64,000 bases of DNA from Vibrio qingdaonensis (GCF_026191675.1 NZ_JAKRRY010000022.1:32886-96885); one strand, 5' to 3'. Shown: positions 45,567 through 56,006, numbered from the stretch's first letter. Notes: a model not told the origin generated them from the sequence alone. Translations and numbers: made by a program.

Positions 45567-46097
45567 ATGAATAGAAGAAAGAAGCTTCGTATAATAAGTG
45601 ATGCTATAGCATGCGCCTCTCGTGAGGTTGGCTACAATAACCTTACGGTACCTAGAATCGCAGAAAAATCAGGAATGACTCCAAGTAACTTATATGTCTA
45701 TTTTAACAGTAAAAAGGATATGCTTAACTATGCGCAAAGCGATATTGAAAATAGACTTATCGTTGCAATACTGCGCCCACATAAGGATCTTGATAATAGC
45801 ATACACTCAGCTTGTACTAATCTGTTTCACTACCTTTTAGACTATCCTGACCACTTTATGTACCTGAAGCAAAGAAACAATATCAACGCCTATAGCTTAA
45901 TCAACGGCGAAATTACAACAGCCAAAATACGCCTTGTTGGTATGCTATCCATCGCCGCTAAAGCTTCAAAAACAACAACAGAAACACTGAGCTGCCTGCT
46001 ATTTAGCCCTATCATCGATCTCGCTACCATTGCACACACAACAAACAGCCAAAGTCATGACGATATAATTTCTCTGATCGTCGACCGGGCATCATGA
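45567..46097 (+). CDS. TetR-family regulator
   Basis: 176 residues, short for the family. The helix-turn-helix (LTVPRIAEKSGMTPSNLYVYFNSKKDML) is clear, and the C-terminal domain is shorter than usual. The ribosome site is weak. Divergent from the small secreted gene across 144 bp. I see no copy of the ACACGTGT motif here, so it is probably a separate regulator. Confidence 0.82.
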   Translation: MNRRKKLRIISDAIACASREVGYNNLTVPRIAEKSGMTPSNLYVYFNSKKDMLNYAQSDIENRLIVAILRPHKDLDNSIHSACTNLFHYLLDYPDHFMYLKQRNNINAYSLINGEITTAKIRLVGMLSIAAKASKTTTETLSCLLFSPIIDLATIAHTTNSQSHDDIISLIVDRAS

Positions 46098-46186
46098 AGA
46101 ACGGCTACGCTATAATTTGACTGTTCAGCAAAACCTATCAGCGGATTCCCCTCCAATTATTTGGTAAATAGTCAAATTTAACGGAG

Positions 46187-47260
46187 TCAGTGCCCACGAA
46201 CTTCATTCAGTGTTTTCCCACAACGCTGAAACAGCGCTTTCCAGTACCTAACGTGTGACTGAGTGGCGATGGTAAATTGTTGGTAGATGGCATGCGTCGG
46301 ATAATGGCTCATGTCATGATTACCCGCGAGCAACGCTGAATCAATAACACTAATATCCCGTGCAATCACTTGATACTCGGAGCTTATGAACGCCAAATAG
46401 GGCTGAACTCTCGCGATGAACTGTTGGTTAAAAACATTAACCAAATAACGAAATCGAGTCATATCTCTACCGGGTCCACAAACAATTCCTGAGTCATGTT
46501 CTTTCAGCTGTAAGGTGATTGCATTTAGCCACGCCGTGCTGGCTTTCAATGAAAACAACAGATTGCCAACCACGCGCTGCTTCTCTAGAACTTCTTGATA
46601 CGCCATCAATGGCTCTGGCATCTCTAGTGCTGATGAGGTTCCCGCTTGGACGCCAAGTATGTAATCCGACACTTGATTCAGTTTTTCTAATGCTGGTTGA
46701 ACATAAACCGCTGTTCGGCTAGCGTTTAACACCACCCACCCATCGCTATTCAATTGAGACCTCATTGCGTCACTGGACAACACAAGGTTAGAGAAATAGT
46801 ACGGCAGGTAGTGATATTTACTATCAAGTATCGCTTGTAGTTCCGACTTCAAATCACTGTCAATACTGTCTGACGCTAGGCATGCCTCTAATCCTACAAT
46901 AAGCTGTAGTTGATAGTCGAAATACCGAAATTCATCTTGCACCTTACCAAGCGACGAGTTCTTTTCTGCAACCAACCCAAACAGTCCACATTTGCGAAGC
47001 TGATAAGTTTGTACGATGCCTAATGTGGTAACAGGGATAGTCAGAAAGATGTCCCGTTTATCGGGCAGGCTTACCAAGCTAACGTCAGGGACAATGGCAA
47101 CAGGTTGCTGCTGCACCGAGGCAATACGATGTTGATAATCACTAAAGAGGTCTCCTTGAGCATTCGATTGAAAGCACCCAGCGACACTGACCGTACTCAC
47201 AATAAGCAACGCGCAGCGCTTTATCGATATCAAAGACATTAAATTTGGCAACAACACCAT
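46187..47260 (-). CDS. DUF3080 lipoprotein
   Basis: 357 residues, possibly with a start at an internal ATG (47239) that gives a conventional signal. The lipobox SVAGC is followed by FQSNAQ. The phrases LPDKRDIFL and LNSDGWVVLNA, and the length fit DUF3080, a lipoprotein family of unknown function found in Vibrio and relatives. No operon partner. Confidence 0.8.
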   Translation of the reverse strand: MVLLPNLMSLISIKRCALLIVSTVSVAGCFQSNAQGDLFSDYQHRIASVQQQPVAIVPDVSLVSLPDKRDIFLTIPVTTLGIVQTYQLRKCGLFGLVAEKNSSLGKVQDEFRYFDYQLQLIVGLEACLASDSIDSDLKSELQAILDSKYHYLPYYFSNLVLSSDAMRSQLNSDGWVVLNASRTAVYVQPALEKLNQVSDYILGVQAGTSSALEMPEPLMAYQEVLEKQRVVGNLLFSLKASTAWLNAITLQLKEHDSGIVCGPGRDMTRFRYLVNVFNQQFIARVQPYLAFISSEYQVIARDISVIDSALLAGNHDMSHYPTHAIYQQFTIATQSHVRYWKALFQRCGKTLNEVRGH

Positions 47261-47802
47261 GTTTCACTCAAGGGTCTACATATCAATTATTACGTAAGAC
47301 TAGCCCACTATCGCTCATAATCGCTCACAATTTTTTTGCTTGGTGTGTTCCACATGTCCTCCAAGATATAGAGTGTATACTCCAACGAACATCAAAATTA
47401 ATCGCTCGTTAATACAATACATTGACTATCTTTTCGCAGCCTACCTAAGCGTCATTGAGCACTGCCCAAACATAAAACGTTTATTTAAATCAAACACATA
47501 AATTCAAATAACCAACAAAAAACATGAGATCCTGCATTAACGCCAGAAAATATAGTGAAATATATTTCGAAAAAACCAAAATAACGCTTTACTTACCACA
47601 GGGGTCGGGTATGATTTGTCTCGCTCTGTTGAACAGAGTTATTAATGAAACATCAAGTAAAAGTAAAGCCTTAGAATGCCCACGTTAGTGTTGTTATCCT
47701 CAGTGTTTCCCTTGCTTCATCGTAACATTAAATAATTCCGAGCTATCAGCGCATCGCAATTTCGCGATAACTTTATGAAATTAAATATATTAAGGGGCTC
47801 TC
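47261..47802. other. Intergenic region before the cold-shock gene
   Basis: No gene seen in 542 bp. It likely holds the divergent DUF3080 promoter and a long structured csp leader. A small palindrome CTCTG-TTGAA-CAGAG is at 47624-47638. AAGGGGCT is the csp ribosome site. I could not place a cold box. Confidence 0.45.
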
Positions 47803-48015
47803 ATGTCTAACAAAACTACTGGCATCGTAAAATGGTTTAACGAAGAGAAAGGTTTCGGTTTCATTACTCAAGACAACGGCGGTGCTGACGTATTCGTTCA
47901 CTTCCGTGCTATCGCTTCTGAAGGTTTCAAAACTCTTGCTGAAGGCCAAAAAGTGTCTTTTGAAGTAGAGCAAGGCCAAAAAGGCCCACAAGCTGCAAAC
48001 GTAGTAGCTATCTAA
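47803..48015 (+). CDS. CspA-family cold-shock protein
   Basis: 70 residues of the cold-shock domain. RNP1 is KGFGFIT and RNP2 is DVFVHF, which bind single-stranded nucleic acid; WFNEEKG and GPQAANV also fit. It acts as an RNA chaperone. A strong ribosome site (AAGGGG) and a terminator surround it. Cold induction cannot be read from the sequence, since several CspA homologues are constitutive. Confidence 0.95.
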
Positions 48016-48024
48016 TTTAAGAGC

Positions 48025-48058
48025 GGCGCAAACAGTCTACTGTTTGCGCCACTTTTTT
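48025..48058 (+). terminator. Terminator after csp
   Basis: GGCGCAAACAG pairs perfectly with CTGTTTGCGCC around TCTA, followed by a T run. Confidence 0.93.
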
Positions 48059-48201
48059 ATCCTCCCCCCTAGCACCACCCCTTCTGTTATCTCTAAGACC
48101 TCCAGCAGTTAACTCATTACTTAAAACCAGACAAACCAAGAACGTTCGCTTTCTTTTTTAATTTCGCCTTTTATTTCTATATTTCTGGAATTTAAGTTTA
48201 A

Positions 48202-49068
48202 TTAAACCAACATGACTAATTGCTCTTCAATCGCTTTGATACACACATTTACTGACATTGGTACGCTCTGACTAAATGGATTAAGTGCGTAAATTGAATT
48301 TGGCGGCAGATGATGATTCGGTAATACAGGCACGAGCTTGGGACTTACCAATGGTAAATAAAAATCAGGTACGAGACCGATCCCTGCCCCCTGAGTGACT
48401 AATGATAAGCTACTATGAAATGAATTTGTCATGCAGCGAGCCTCTTTACGGTATTCCTGATTTGCCTCTTTCTTACTGGTAAAAACATGATGAATTTGCC
48501 TACCTTGCCAATGATTAGAGATATAATTAAGGTCATCCAACGCCGTGCTGGACACCAACGATGCTTCCCCACATAACACATCTCGAAACTGGCCCAAACG
48601 TCGCTGTTTTAAATTGCTGCTTTTCGACGGTCCTACCCGAATCGCCAGATCGATGTCATGCTCATAAAAATCAATATGTTGATCACTACTTATCAGCTCC
48701 GGTTCCAAACGTGGGTATTGCTGCATTAAATCACCAATAATCGGCGTTATGAGAGTCTCCATGAGGGCATTTGGCGCTGTTATCCTGACTCTTCCTGTTG
48801 GCTCTGCTACCAACTCTTGAGCCTCAGCCCAAGCCGAATCGATAATGCAGTTAAGATCCTTGCAACGAGAATAAAAGCTTCGACCTGCCTCTGTGAGTGC
48901 CTGTCGTCGGGTCGTTCGCTTAAGTAGCGTTAGACCTAATTCTGTTTCAAGCGCTTTTAGGTGCTGACTCACGACCGACTTTGATAGCTCTAATGTATCT
49001 GCAGCCGCTGAAATAGAGCCCGCTTCAACAATATGCGCGAAGATTGACATTTGTCTTAGACGATTCAT
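48202..49068 (-). CDS. LysR-family regulator
   Basis: 288 residues. Helix-turn-helix at about 1-60 (GSISAAADTLELSKSVVSQHL), then the effector domain. A TTG 17 codons upstream extends the frame, but the family start MNRLRQM is at 49068. It faces the SnoaL-like gene about 107 bp away, its probable target. Confidence 0.87.
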   Translation of the reverse strand: MNRLRQMSIFAHIVEAGSISAAADTLELSKSVVSQHLKALETELGLTLLKRTTRRQALTEAGRSFYSRCKDLNCIIDSAWAEAQELVAEPTGRVRITAPNALMETLITPIIGDLMQQYPRLEPELISSDQHIDFYEHDIDLAIRVGPSKSSNLKQRRLGQFRDVLCGEASLVSSTALDDLNYISNHWQGRQIHHVFTSKKEANQEYRKEARCMTNSFHSSLSLVTQGAGIGLVPDFYLPLVSPKLVPVLPNHHLPPNSIYALNPFSQSVPMSVNVCIKAIEEQLVMLV

Positions 49069-49175
49069 TTTATTGTTCTGTTTTATTAAACATTCCTTTT
49101 TAATATAACTATTTTTCAATGCTAATCATAGCGCTATGCTGGACCCGTATTCAGTTATTTAAGTAAGGGCTCCTT

Positions 49176-49550
49176 ATGTCAAACCATCAAACACTCAACG
49201 CCTGCAAACAAGGTATCGCTGCATGGCAAGACGCATTTAACAACCAAGATGCTCAAGGTTGTGCTGCGCAATATAACGAAAACTGTACCATGCATGCTCG
49301 CCCCTTTGGGACGTTCGAAGGTCGAGACGCCATACAAGCGTTTTGGCAAAATATAATGGACCAAGGTTTCAAAGAAGTTGAATACACCGATACTCAGTGG
49401 CAAGCTCATGGCGAAAAGGGCTATATATTGACATCAAGCTGGACGATGAATAAAGCCTTTGGCGTCGTTCATCGTGAATTGTGGGCAGTAGAAGATGACG
49501 GTAAAGCGCGACTTATTAGCGATGACTTCGAAGTTCAGGGAGAACGGTAG
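49176..49550 (+). CDS. SnoaL/NTF2-like small protein
   Basis: 124 residues of the NTF2-like cone fold: AWQDAFNNQDAQGCAAQYNENCTMH at the N-terminus, RPFGTFEGRDAIQAFW, and a C-terminal strand pair. DUF4440/SnoaL proteins are isomerases or ligand-binding proteins. Divergent LysR suggests inducible expression. The substrate is not known. Confidence 0.82.
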   Translation: MSNHQTLNACKQGIAAWQDAFNNQDAQGCAAQYNENCTMHARPFGTFEGRDAIQAFWQNIMDQGFKEVEYTDTQWQAHGEKGYILTSSWTMNKAFGVVHRELWAVEDDGKARLISDDFEVQGER

Positions 49551-49560
49551 CCCAACTTCG

Positions 49561-49743
49561 CTAAGGTTCAAACAGCTGGGTGAGATCTTCACTCAGCTCT
49601 TCAAAAACAAGATGACTTTCAAGCACTTTGTCGACGACATACTCATAACGCTCTATGTCGAGGACATCATTCACTTCTTTGTTGTATTTTGCGCCAACCA
49701 CCAGCCCCGTAAGCACAGATACCACCGCTATTACTTTCAGCAT
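49561..49743 (-). CDS. Small membrane or exported protein (60 residues)
   Basis: 60 residues: a hydrophobic start (MLKVIAVVSVLTGLVVGAKY) and a Glu-rich tail ending FEP. An upstream start adds ten residues, but AAAAGGAA precedes the ATG at 49743. No family recognised; it converges with the SnoaL-like gene, ten bases away. Confidence 0.6.
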   Translation of the reverse strand: MLKVIAVVSVLTGLVVGAKYNKEVNDVLDIERYEYVVDKVLESHLVFEELSEDLTQLFEP

Positions 49744-49950
49744 ACAATTCCTTTTGAATGGTTTCCTTACCAATCTTGTTTCAGTATAAACTTCATCACT
49801 AGAAAATAAAGAATTGATCTAAATCAAAAGTAAAGAATGGATGAGGCGCGTATAGCAATAATGTGAATGATTGATGTGCTAGAACGGAGCCGCTCTTTAG
49901 TAGCGAGTATTCACCACCAACTCCGACTCTAATTTACTACCCGATATAAA

Positions 49951-49978
49951 AAATGCCCGGGATAGTACCCGGGCATTT
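49951..49978 (-). terminator. Terminator, probably of the catalase gene
   Basis: AAATGCCCGGG and CCCGGGCATTT form a perfect 11-bp stem with a six-base loop. On the minus strand a T-rich run follows, about 140 bp after the catalase stop. The surrounding 343-bp gap (49774-50116) shows no gene. Confidence 0.75.
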
Positions 49979-50116
49979 CTATCGAAGTCAGATTTACAAG
50001 GCAGTAACTACGTTAACAAGAGCAGTACTGACGCTGCATAGACGTTTTCACCACTCGATTGTCAATGGAAAAAAAGACATGATCCAGCTGAAATACTCTC
50101 TCCAACCATGTCATTG

Positions 50117-51568
50117 CTAACCCTCCACTTCAGCCATATCGATATTCAAAGCAGCAGCCAGACCTTCCGCGTAATCACGATCAGCTTGCAATGCGTGCCA
50201 AATATGCTTGAGCTGGATAGGTTTAGACGCCGCGCCTACCGAACGAGCCGTATTTTCAAACAAGCGTTGTTGCTCTTCTTTAGTCATTAGGCGGAAGAGA
50301 TCACCTGCTTGTGTGAAGTAATCACTATCTTCACGGTGATCCCAATGCCCCGCATCTCCCTCGATGGCTAACGCTGGCTCAGCATATTCAGATTGCTCTG
50401 CCCACTCCCCATACTGATTAGGTTCATAGCCTTTTGTTGAGCCATAGTTACCATCAATACGCATTGCCCCATCTCGGTGATAACTGTGTACTGGACAACG
50501 TGGTGCATTGACTGGGATCTGATGATGGTTTACGCCTAAACGATAGCGTTGGGCATCACCATAAGCAAACAAACGACCTTGCAGCATTCTATCTGGAGAA
50601 AACCCTACTCCTGGGACAATAGCAGCTGGATTAAATGCCGATTGCTCTACTTCAGCAAAGAAGTTTTCAGGGTTGCGGTTTAATTCAAACTCACCGACTT
50701 CGATCAGTGGGAAATCACCATGAGGCCATACTTTAGTAAGATCAAACGGATTAAACTCACTCGCATTAGCCTGTGCTTCCGTCATAACTTGAATCTGCAT
50801 CGTCCATTTTGGAAACTCACCATTTTCAATACTTTCGTATAGATCACGGTGGTGACTTTCGCGGTCACGTCCTACTAACGCTTCTGCTTCTTGGTCCGTT
50901 AAGTTCTTGATCCCTTGCTGTGTTTGGAAATGAAATTTCACCCAAACACGTTCGTTGTCAGCATTAATTAAACTAAAGGTATGGCTACCAAAACCGTTCA
51001 TATGACGGTAGGTGGCAGGAATACCACGGTCACTCATGACAATGGTGACTTGATGAAATGCTTCAGGTAATGACGTCCAAAAATCCCAGTTATTTTCTGC
51101 GCTACGCATATTGGTGCGAGGATCGCGTTTAACCGCATGATTTAGGTCTGGAAATTTGAGTGGGTCGCGCAAAAAGAATACCGGCGTATTATTACCGACT
51201 AGATCCCAGTTTCCTTCTTCCGTATAAAATTTTAACGCAAAGCCACGAATATCGCGCTCAGCATCCGCCGCGCCGCGCTCACCTGCCACCGTGGTAAAGC
51301 GAGCAAACAACTCGGTCGTTTTACCCACCTCTGAAAAAATTGCCGCTTTGGTGTACTGAGTAATGTCATTGGTGACGGTAAACTTGCCGTAAGCCCCAGA
51401 GCCTTTGGCATGCATACGACGCTCAGGGATCACTTCGCGGTCAAAATGCGCCATCTTTTCTAAAAACCAGACATCTTGCAGCAACATCGGGCCACGCTTA
51501 CCAGCAGTCGCCACGTTTTGGTTATGTGCAACAGGACAACCTGCCGCTGTCGTTAATTTCTTAGTCAT
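50117..51568 (-). CDS. katA: Monofunctional haem catalase (clade 3)
   Basis: 483 residues, the size of small-subunit catalases. The active-site motif is FTVAGERGAADAERD-type (RFTTVAGERGAADAERD), the distal His lies in RRMHAKGSGAYG, and the proximal haem Tyr is in RLFAYGDAQRYRLG. It disproportionates H2O2. AAGGAT precedes the ATG. OxyR control is likely but no site was found. Confidence 0.94.
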   Translation of the reverse strand: MTKKLTTAAGCPVAHNQNVATAGKRGPMLLQDVWFLEKMAHFDREVIPERRMHAKGSGAYGKFTVTNDITQYTKAAIFSEVGKTTELFARFTTVAGERGAADAERDIRGFALKFYTEEGNWDLVGNNTPVFFLRDPLKFPDLNHAVKRDPRTNMRSAENNWDFWTSLPEAFHQVTIVMSDRGIPATYRHMNGFGSHTFSLINADNERVWVKFHFQTQQGIKNLTDQEAEALVGRDRESHHRDLYESIENGEFPKWTMQIQVMTEAQANASEFNPFDLTKVWPHGDFPLIEVGEFELNRNPENFFAEVEQSAFNPAAIVPGVGFSPDRMLQGRLFAYGDAQRYRLGVNHHQIPVNAPRCPVHSYHRDGAMRIDGNYGSTKGYEPNQYGEWAEQSEYAEPALAIEGDAGHWDHREDSDYFTQAGDLFRLMTKEEQQRLFENTARSVGAASKPIQLKHIWHALQADRDYAEGLAAALNIDMAEVEG

Positions 51569-51736
51569 AGTAGATCCTTAGTGATCAAATCATCGCCGAT
51601 TGAATACACTTACTATAAACGCGGATAATCAAAATAGACAACGGGATCTAACTATCAATTCGATAAGTAATAGCTATCGAACCACCAAACGTTATTTGCG
51701 CGGCAAATTCAAATACATGCTCATTCAAAGTCGCCC

Positions 51737-52747
51737 TTACAACGATTTCACTCGCGATGGCAGAAAGATTTCACTCAGCATACAACGAACGCTTCCACCA
51801 CCAACGGTCTCAATGGTAGAGACGTCGAAAGGGAGTAGCTTTCCATGCGTGCTCAATTGCTGCCGTTGTGAAGGCGTAAAGGCATCATACGCCGATTGTG
51901 ACATGGCAATGACTTTGTCGCCATTCACCGTTTCCAGCTGAAGAATATTGCCACAAAAATGATTCATCTGAGGCTCACTGATGGTGATCACTTGCTTGGA
52001 CTTAGCCAAAGATTTAATCACAAATCGGCGCTCATATTCCGGAATAAGGTCTGCACAAATCACCGCAAAATTTTCTCCAATCGCCATCATCACATTGGTG
52101 TGATAAATCGGTAGTCCCGATGGAAGTGCCGTTTGAAAAGAGACCACGCGATGATAACCAATACGCTTGGCATAATCCTCCAGCGCCTCTCTTTCACAAC
52201 GCTGAGACAAAGCCGCATAGATAGTTCGGTTAACATGGTCTTTAACCATCACACCAGTGCTTTCTAAATAAGCACCTCGCTTAGCGTAGCTTTCCATGGA
52301 ATCAGTTGCGATAATCACTCGCCCAGCAGCGCGTAAGGATTTCATTAGCGCTTCAGGGCGCACTTCATGCTGGCGGTTATTACATGCCATTGGAAACGTA
52401 TAAAACGCCCCATCTTGCGTAGTACTAAACCAATTATTTGGAAAGACAGCATCGGGGGTTTCTTGCTCTGATTTCGGGTAATCAAACTCGACGACTTGCA
52501 CGCCAACCTTGCGCAGCGCCGCTACCATAGTATTGAACTCGCCCATGGCAGCAGCACGTACAGCAACCGAGTCCATCGTCACTGGCTGTTGAAATTCATT
52601 ATCTTTTGCTGTTTCAGCATTAAAACCGAACTCTTTAGGGGGCACCATCACCACACAATTCGCATTTTGAACCGAGCATTGTAACTTTGATTGACGGGGC
52701 CATTTTAGATGTAAAGCTGTTCCTTGATTCATATTGAGTCCACTCAT
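51737..52747 (-). CDS. ctlX: CtlX-type citrulline-utilisation hydrolase
   Basis: 336 residues of the amidinotransferase/arginine-deiminase fold. CVVMVPPKEFGFNAETA, then PNNWFST, then the His of YHTNVMMAIG, and the catalytic Cys in GGGSVRCML near the C-terminus. CtlX cleaves citrulline to ornithine in the Francisella prototype, though many relatives are untested. An alternative ATG five codons downstream (52732) has GTGGAC upstream, so the start is uncertain. Confidence 0.86.
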   Translation of the reverse strand: MSGLNMNQGTALHLKWPRQSKLQCSVQNANCVVMVPPKEFGFNAETAKDNEFQQPVTMDSVAVRAAAMGEFNTMVAALRKVGVQVVEFDYPKSEQETPDAVFPNNWFSTTQDGAFYTFPMACNNRQHEVRPEALMKSLRAAGRVIIATDSMESYAKRGAYLESTGVMVKDHVNRTIYAALSQRCEREALEDYAKRIGYHRVVSFQTALPSGLPIYHTNVMMAIGENFAVICADLIPEYERRFVIKSLAKSKQVITISEPQMNHFCGNILQLETVNGDKVIAMSQSAYDAFTPSQRQQLSTHGKLLPFDVSTIETVGGGSVRCMLSEIFLPSRVKSL

Positions 52748-53261
52748 CCTACAAACTTCATCAACGATTTTTGAATTGTAAGCAAAATGTTAATTGCCAA
52801 TTAACTGAATTCAACCCTATTTGACATCAAAGACTCCACTCATTAACTGCATTATTCACTTTATTCAGACGTATTTACTGAATATCCAAGCAAGTCAGTA
52901 AAATCGTCAACTATTTTGCACCGATTCCGCCATTTTTCTTTGATATGCCTACAACAAAGTAACAATATTGTTTCATATTCAAACTAATCTAATGACACAA
53001 CTTGAGCCAGTTGATTGAAAGTTATACACTTAATTTCGTAGCCCTTTGAATCTTGTCATACTATCCGTTTCGTTGGCGTTGCAATTTCGTCATAAATTTA
53101 ATGCACTCCACTGTGCTCTTCAGCGAAATGGAACCTTCGCCATGTAAAATAAAAACGGCTTAAAAACAAATTCTTACTAAAGGCTTCTCTCTGCCTATTG
53201 TGGCGAGAGTTCGTCATTTTATTCTGAATGCAGTCGAGCATTCATAGCACCTAGGTGAATC
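52748..53261. other. Intergenic region, ctlX and ABC exporter (divergent)
   Basis: No gene seen in 514 bp, AT-rich. AGGTGA is the ribosome site of the exporter gene. The promoters of both divergent genes must lie here; I could not place them. Confidence 0.4.
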
Positions 53262-55118
53262 ATGTTTAAACGCTTTGAATCTTTCACAAAAGCTTTTCCA
53301 AAGCAGGAGCCCGAGCAACCGCCAGAGGGCATCTTTGCTTTTTGTCGACACTTTACTCGTGGATTCGAAAAGCCATTAATTCTAATGGCACTACTCAGTA
53401 CCACTGTCGCGATTATAGAAGTGGCGCTATTTAGCTTTATGGGTGAACTGGTCGATTTACTAACCGCCAGCACACCCGAAACCTTTATGGCAGAAAACGG
53501 AAGCACACTCTTTTGGATCGGGCTCGTTATTCTGCTCGTCATGCCAGCCCTTATTTTGGTGTACTCTTTATTGACGCACCAAACCTTGCTTGGCAACTAC
53601 CCCATGTCTATCCGATGGCAAATGCATCGCTACTTGTTAAAGCAAAGTTTGTCCTTTTACCAAGATGATTTTGCGGGAAGAGTTGCGACTAAAGTGATGC
53701 AAACGGCATTAGCGGTTCGCGAAACGGTGATGAAAACCGCTGACGTTTTTGTCTATGTCATGGTGTATTTTACCTCCATGCTGTTTATCTTGGCACAGGC
53801 CGATCTTTGGTTAATGCTGCCAATGCTTTTATGGCTATTCGCTTATATTGGTATCCAGCTTTATTTTGTCCCAAAGCTGAAAAAAGTAGCAGCAGAGCAA
53901 GCGGATTCTCGCTCTTTGATGACAGGACGAATAGTAGACAGCTACACCAACATCTCTACCGTCAAACTCTTTTCACACAGTAAAAGAGAGACAGAATATG
54001 CCAAAGAAGGCATGGACGGATTTCTCGATACCGTTCACAGGCAAATGCGCCTAGTGACAGGGTTTGATGTCTGTGTACAGCTTGCTAACTACATTTTATT
54101 GTTCTCTATCGCTGGCATTTCCATCTATTTATGGATGCAGAGCGCCATCACAATTGGTGCCATCGCCATCGCGATTAGTTTGGCGCTGCGAATCAATGGC
54201 ATGTCGATGTGGATCATGTGGGAAGTGGGGGCGTTATTTGAAAACATGGGTACCGTGGTCGATGGCATCAAAACGATGTCTAAGCCTATCGCTATCCAAG
54301 ATAAACCTGATGCTAAGCCGATTGTGGTCGACCAAGGCGGTATTGAGTTTGATAACGTCAGCTTCCACTATGGTGAGAATAAAGGCGTGATTAGTAACCT
54401 CAACCTCAACATTAAACCGGGAGAGAAAGTTGGCCTAGTTGGTCGCTCTGGTGCAGGAAAGTCAACACTTGTGAACCTGCTGCTTCGTTTCCATGACGTC
54501 GAGGGCGGTCAGATCCGAATCGATGGTCAAACAATTTCAGAGGTCACACAAGATTCTCTACGCAGCAAAATTGGCATGGTCACACAAGATACCTCGCTGC
54601 TGCACCGCTCTATCCGAGAAAACATCATGTATGGTCGTCCGGATGCCACTGAAGACGATCTCCTCTCGGCCACTAAACAAGCCCATGCCAATGAGTTTGT
54701 CGAAACCCTTACCGACCCGTTTGGTAACGTGGGCTACGATGCGCAAGTCGGTGAGCGAGGCGTGAAACTTTCTGGGGGACAAAGACAACGTATTGCTATC
54801 TCACGAGTCCTGCTTAAAAATGCGCCGATCTTAATACTCGATGAAGCAACATCCGCGCTCGATTCTGAAGTTGAAGCCGCTATTCAAGAAAGTCTCAATG
54901 AGTTAATGGAAGGTAAAACCGTGATTGCCATTGCACACCGCTTATCAACCATTGCGGCCATGGACCGCTTGATCGTGTTAGACCAAGGGCAAGTTCTTGA
55001 AGAAGGCACACACCAAGAGTTGATTGAACAAAAAGGCGTTTACGCGCAGCTTTGGGCGCATCAGACTGGTGGGTTTATTTGCGGTGAGGACAACGTAGAA
55101 CAGGAAGGAGTAGCGTAA
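53262..55118 (+). CDS. ABC exporter half-transporter (fused permease-ATPase)
   Basis: 618 residues. Six membrane helices in the first 330 residues are followed by the ATPase: Walker A GRSGAGKST, signature LSGGQRQR, Walker B ILILDEATSALD and H-loop AHR. Half-transporters of this type form dimers; the family includes MsbA and drug exporters. The N-terminal Pro/Glu-rich tail is cytoplasmic. It stands alone, with AGGTGA upstream, so the substrate is not inferred. Confidence 0.93.
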   Translation: MFKRFESFTKAFPKQEPEQPPEGIFAFCRHFTRGFEKPLILMALLSTTVAIIEVALFSFMGELVDLLTASTPETFMAENGSTLFWIGLVILLVMPALILVYSLLTHQTLLGNYPMSIRWQMHRYLLKQSLSFYQDDFAGRVATKVMQTALAVRETVMKTADVFVYVMVYFTSMLFILAQADLWLMLPMLLWLFAYIGIQLYFVPKLKKVAAEQADSRSLMTGRIVDSYTNISTVKLFSHSKRETEYAKEGMDGFLDTVHRQMRLVTGFDVCVQLANYILLFSIAGISIYLWMQSAITIGAIAIAISLALRINGMSMWIMWEVGALFENMGTVVDGIKTMSKPIAIQDKPDAKPIVVDQGGIEFDNVSFHYGENKGVISNLNLNIKPGEKVGLVGRSGAGKSTLVNLLLRFHDVEGGQIRIDGQTISEVTQDSLRSKIGMVTQDTSLLHRSIRENIMYGRPDATEDDLLSATKQAHANEFVETLTDPFGNVGYDAQVGERGVKLSGGQRQRIAISRVLLKNAPILILDEATSALDSEVEAAIQESLNELMEGKTVIAIAHRLSTIAAMDRLIVLDQGQVLEEGTHQELIEQKGVYAQLWAHQTGGFICGEDNVEQEGVA

Positions 55119-55167
55119 TCCACCTAGGCTCGAACAGTATGTTGCAAGGTAAATAACCATCAAACAA

Positions 55168-55227
55168 AGCCACTTAGTTTAGCTGCCAGTCACGGATTTT
55201 AGCTAAACATGGGTGGCTTTCTTTTTA
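55168..55227 (+). terminator. Nested-hairpin terminator after the ABC exporter
   Basis: AAAGCCAC pairs with GTGGCTTT as the outer stem, with an inner TTTAGCT/AGCTAAA stem. A T run (CTTTTT) follows. Confidence 0.85.
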
Positions 55228-55292
55228 TGTAGCGAAGCAGGTTCCCAAGTCACTACACGCACACAGCACACAGCACAAGGCACTCACACTAT

Positions 55293-55604
55293 TTAAATGA
55301 CCAATTGCAACAAATTCACCACCGCGACCAGCAAAATCGATAATGCGATAAACTTCTTAATTCCAGCCTCACTATTCGATGTTTGATGCTGCTCATAGTG
55401 AAACCTTCTAGCACGCCAATGACCACATCCAAATAACAACAGACTCAACACCGCTAAAGCAACGCTGCCAATCATTAAAGAAAGTTGCTGATTAGTGATT
55501 GCATATTTCATCATTACCATCGCTAGTAACAGGCTCAACCACATCGTTCGAAACCATGCTAATACTGTTCTCTCTAGCTGTAGTCCAGGATCTTTTATCC
55601 TCAT
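55293..55604 (-). CDS. DUF202 membrane protein (YidG-like)
   Basis: 103 residues with three membrane helices. LERTVLAWFRTMWLSLL is the DUF202 hallmark. It lies 13 bp after the YidH-like gene, so the pair is co-expressed as in E. coli yidH-yidG. Function unknown. GAGGTAGCG precedes the ATG. Confidence 0.85.
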   Translation of the reverse strand: MRIKDPGLQLERTVLAWFRTMWLSLLLAMVMMKYAITNQQLSLMIGSVALAVLSLLLFGCGHWRARRFHYEQHQTSNSEAGIKKFIALSILLVAVVNLLQLVI

Positions 55605-55617
55605 CGCTACCTCTGCC

Positions 55618-55980
55618 TCACGGCAACCACATCATGGCAATAACCAACATCGCGACCAGAAAGATGATAATACTGATGACCTTAATCGCGACCGAATACG
55701 ACAGTTCCCGACCGTTGCGCATGGCGCGCTCATTGGATGCCCAGCGTATATAAGCCAACAACGGTAGTGCTGCCGCCATCACGCAAAGTATCGCCGACAA
55801 CAACAACCTCATGTTCGAAGCCGCAAACTCGGGTACTAGATGTTCAATTCCAACCGCGCCAGCAAGCAACGCCAAAGAAGTACGAATCCATGATAAGTAC
55901 GTGCGTTCATTGGCCAAAGAAAACCGATAATCAGGTGCCTGCCCTTCGCTTCTCCAGTTCGATGATTTAGTGTATTTCAA
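55618..55980 (-). CDS. DUF202 membrane protein (YidH-like)
   Basis: 120 residues, three membrane helices, with LANERTYLSWIRTSLALLAG as the family motif. It starts at TTG, preceded by AAGGATAACC; no better ATG fits the family N-terminus. Forms a pair with the YidG-like gene downstream. Confidence 0.85.
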   Translation of the reverse strand: MKYTKSSNWRSEGQAPDYRFSLANERTYLSWIRTSLALLAGAVGIEHLVPEFAASNMRLLLSAILCVMAAALPLLAYIRWASNERAMRNGRELSYSVAIKVISIIIFLVAMLVIAMMWLP

Positions 55981-56006
55981 TGGTTATCCTTGCTCAGTAT
56001 TAGCGG

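Noticed and set aside
53219..53596. 125-residue minus-strand frame over the ABC exporter 5' end
   Set aside because: It lies antisense to the clear ABC coding sequence and has no family resemblance.
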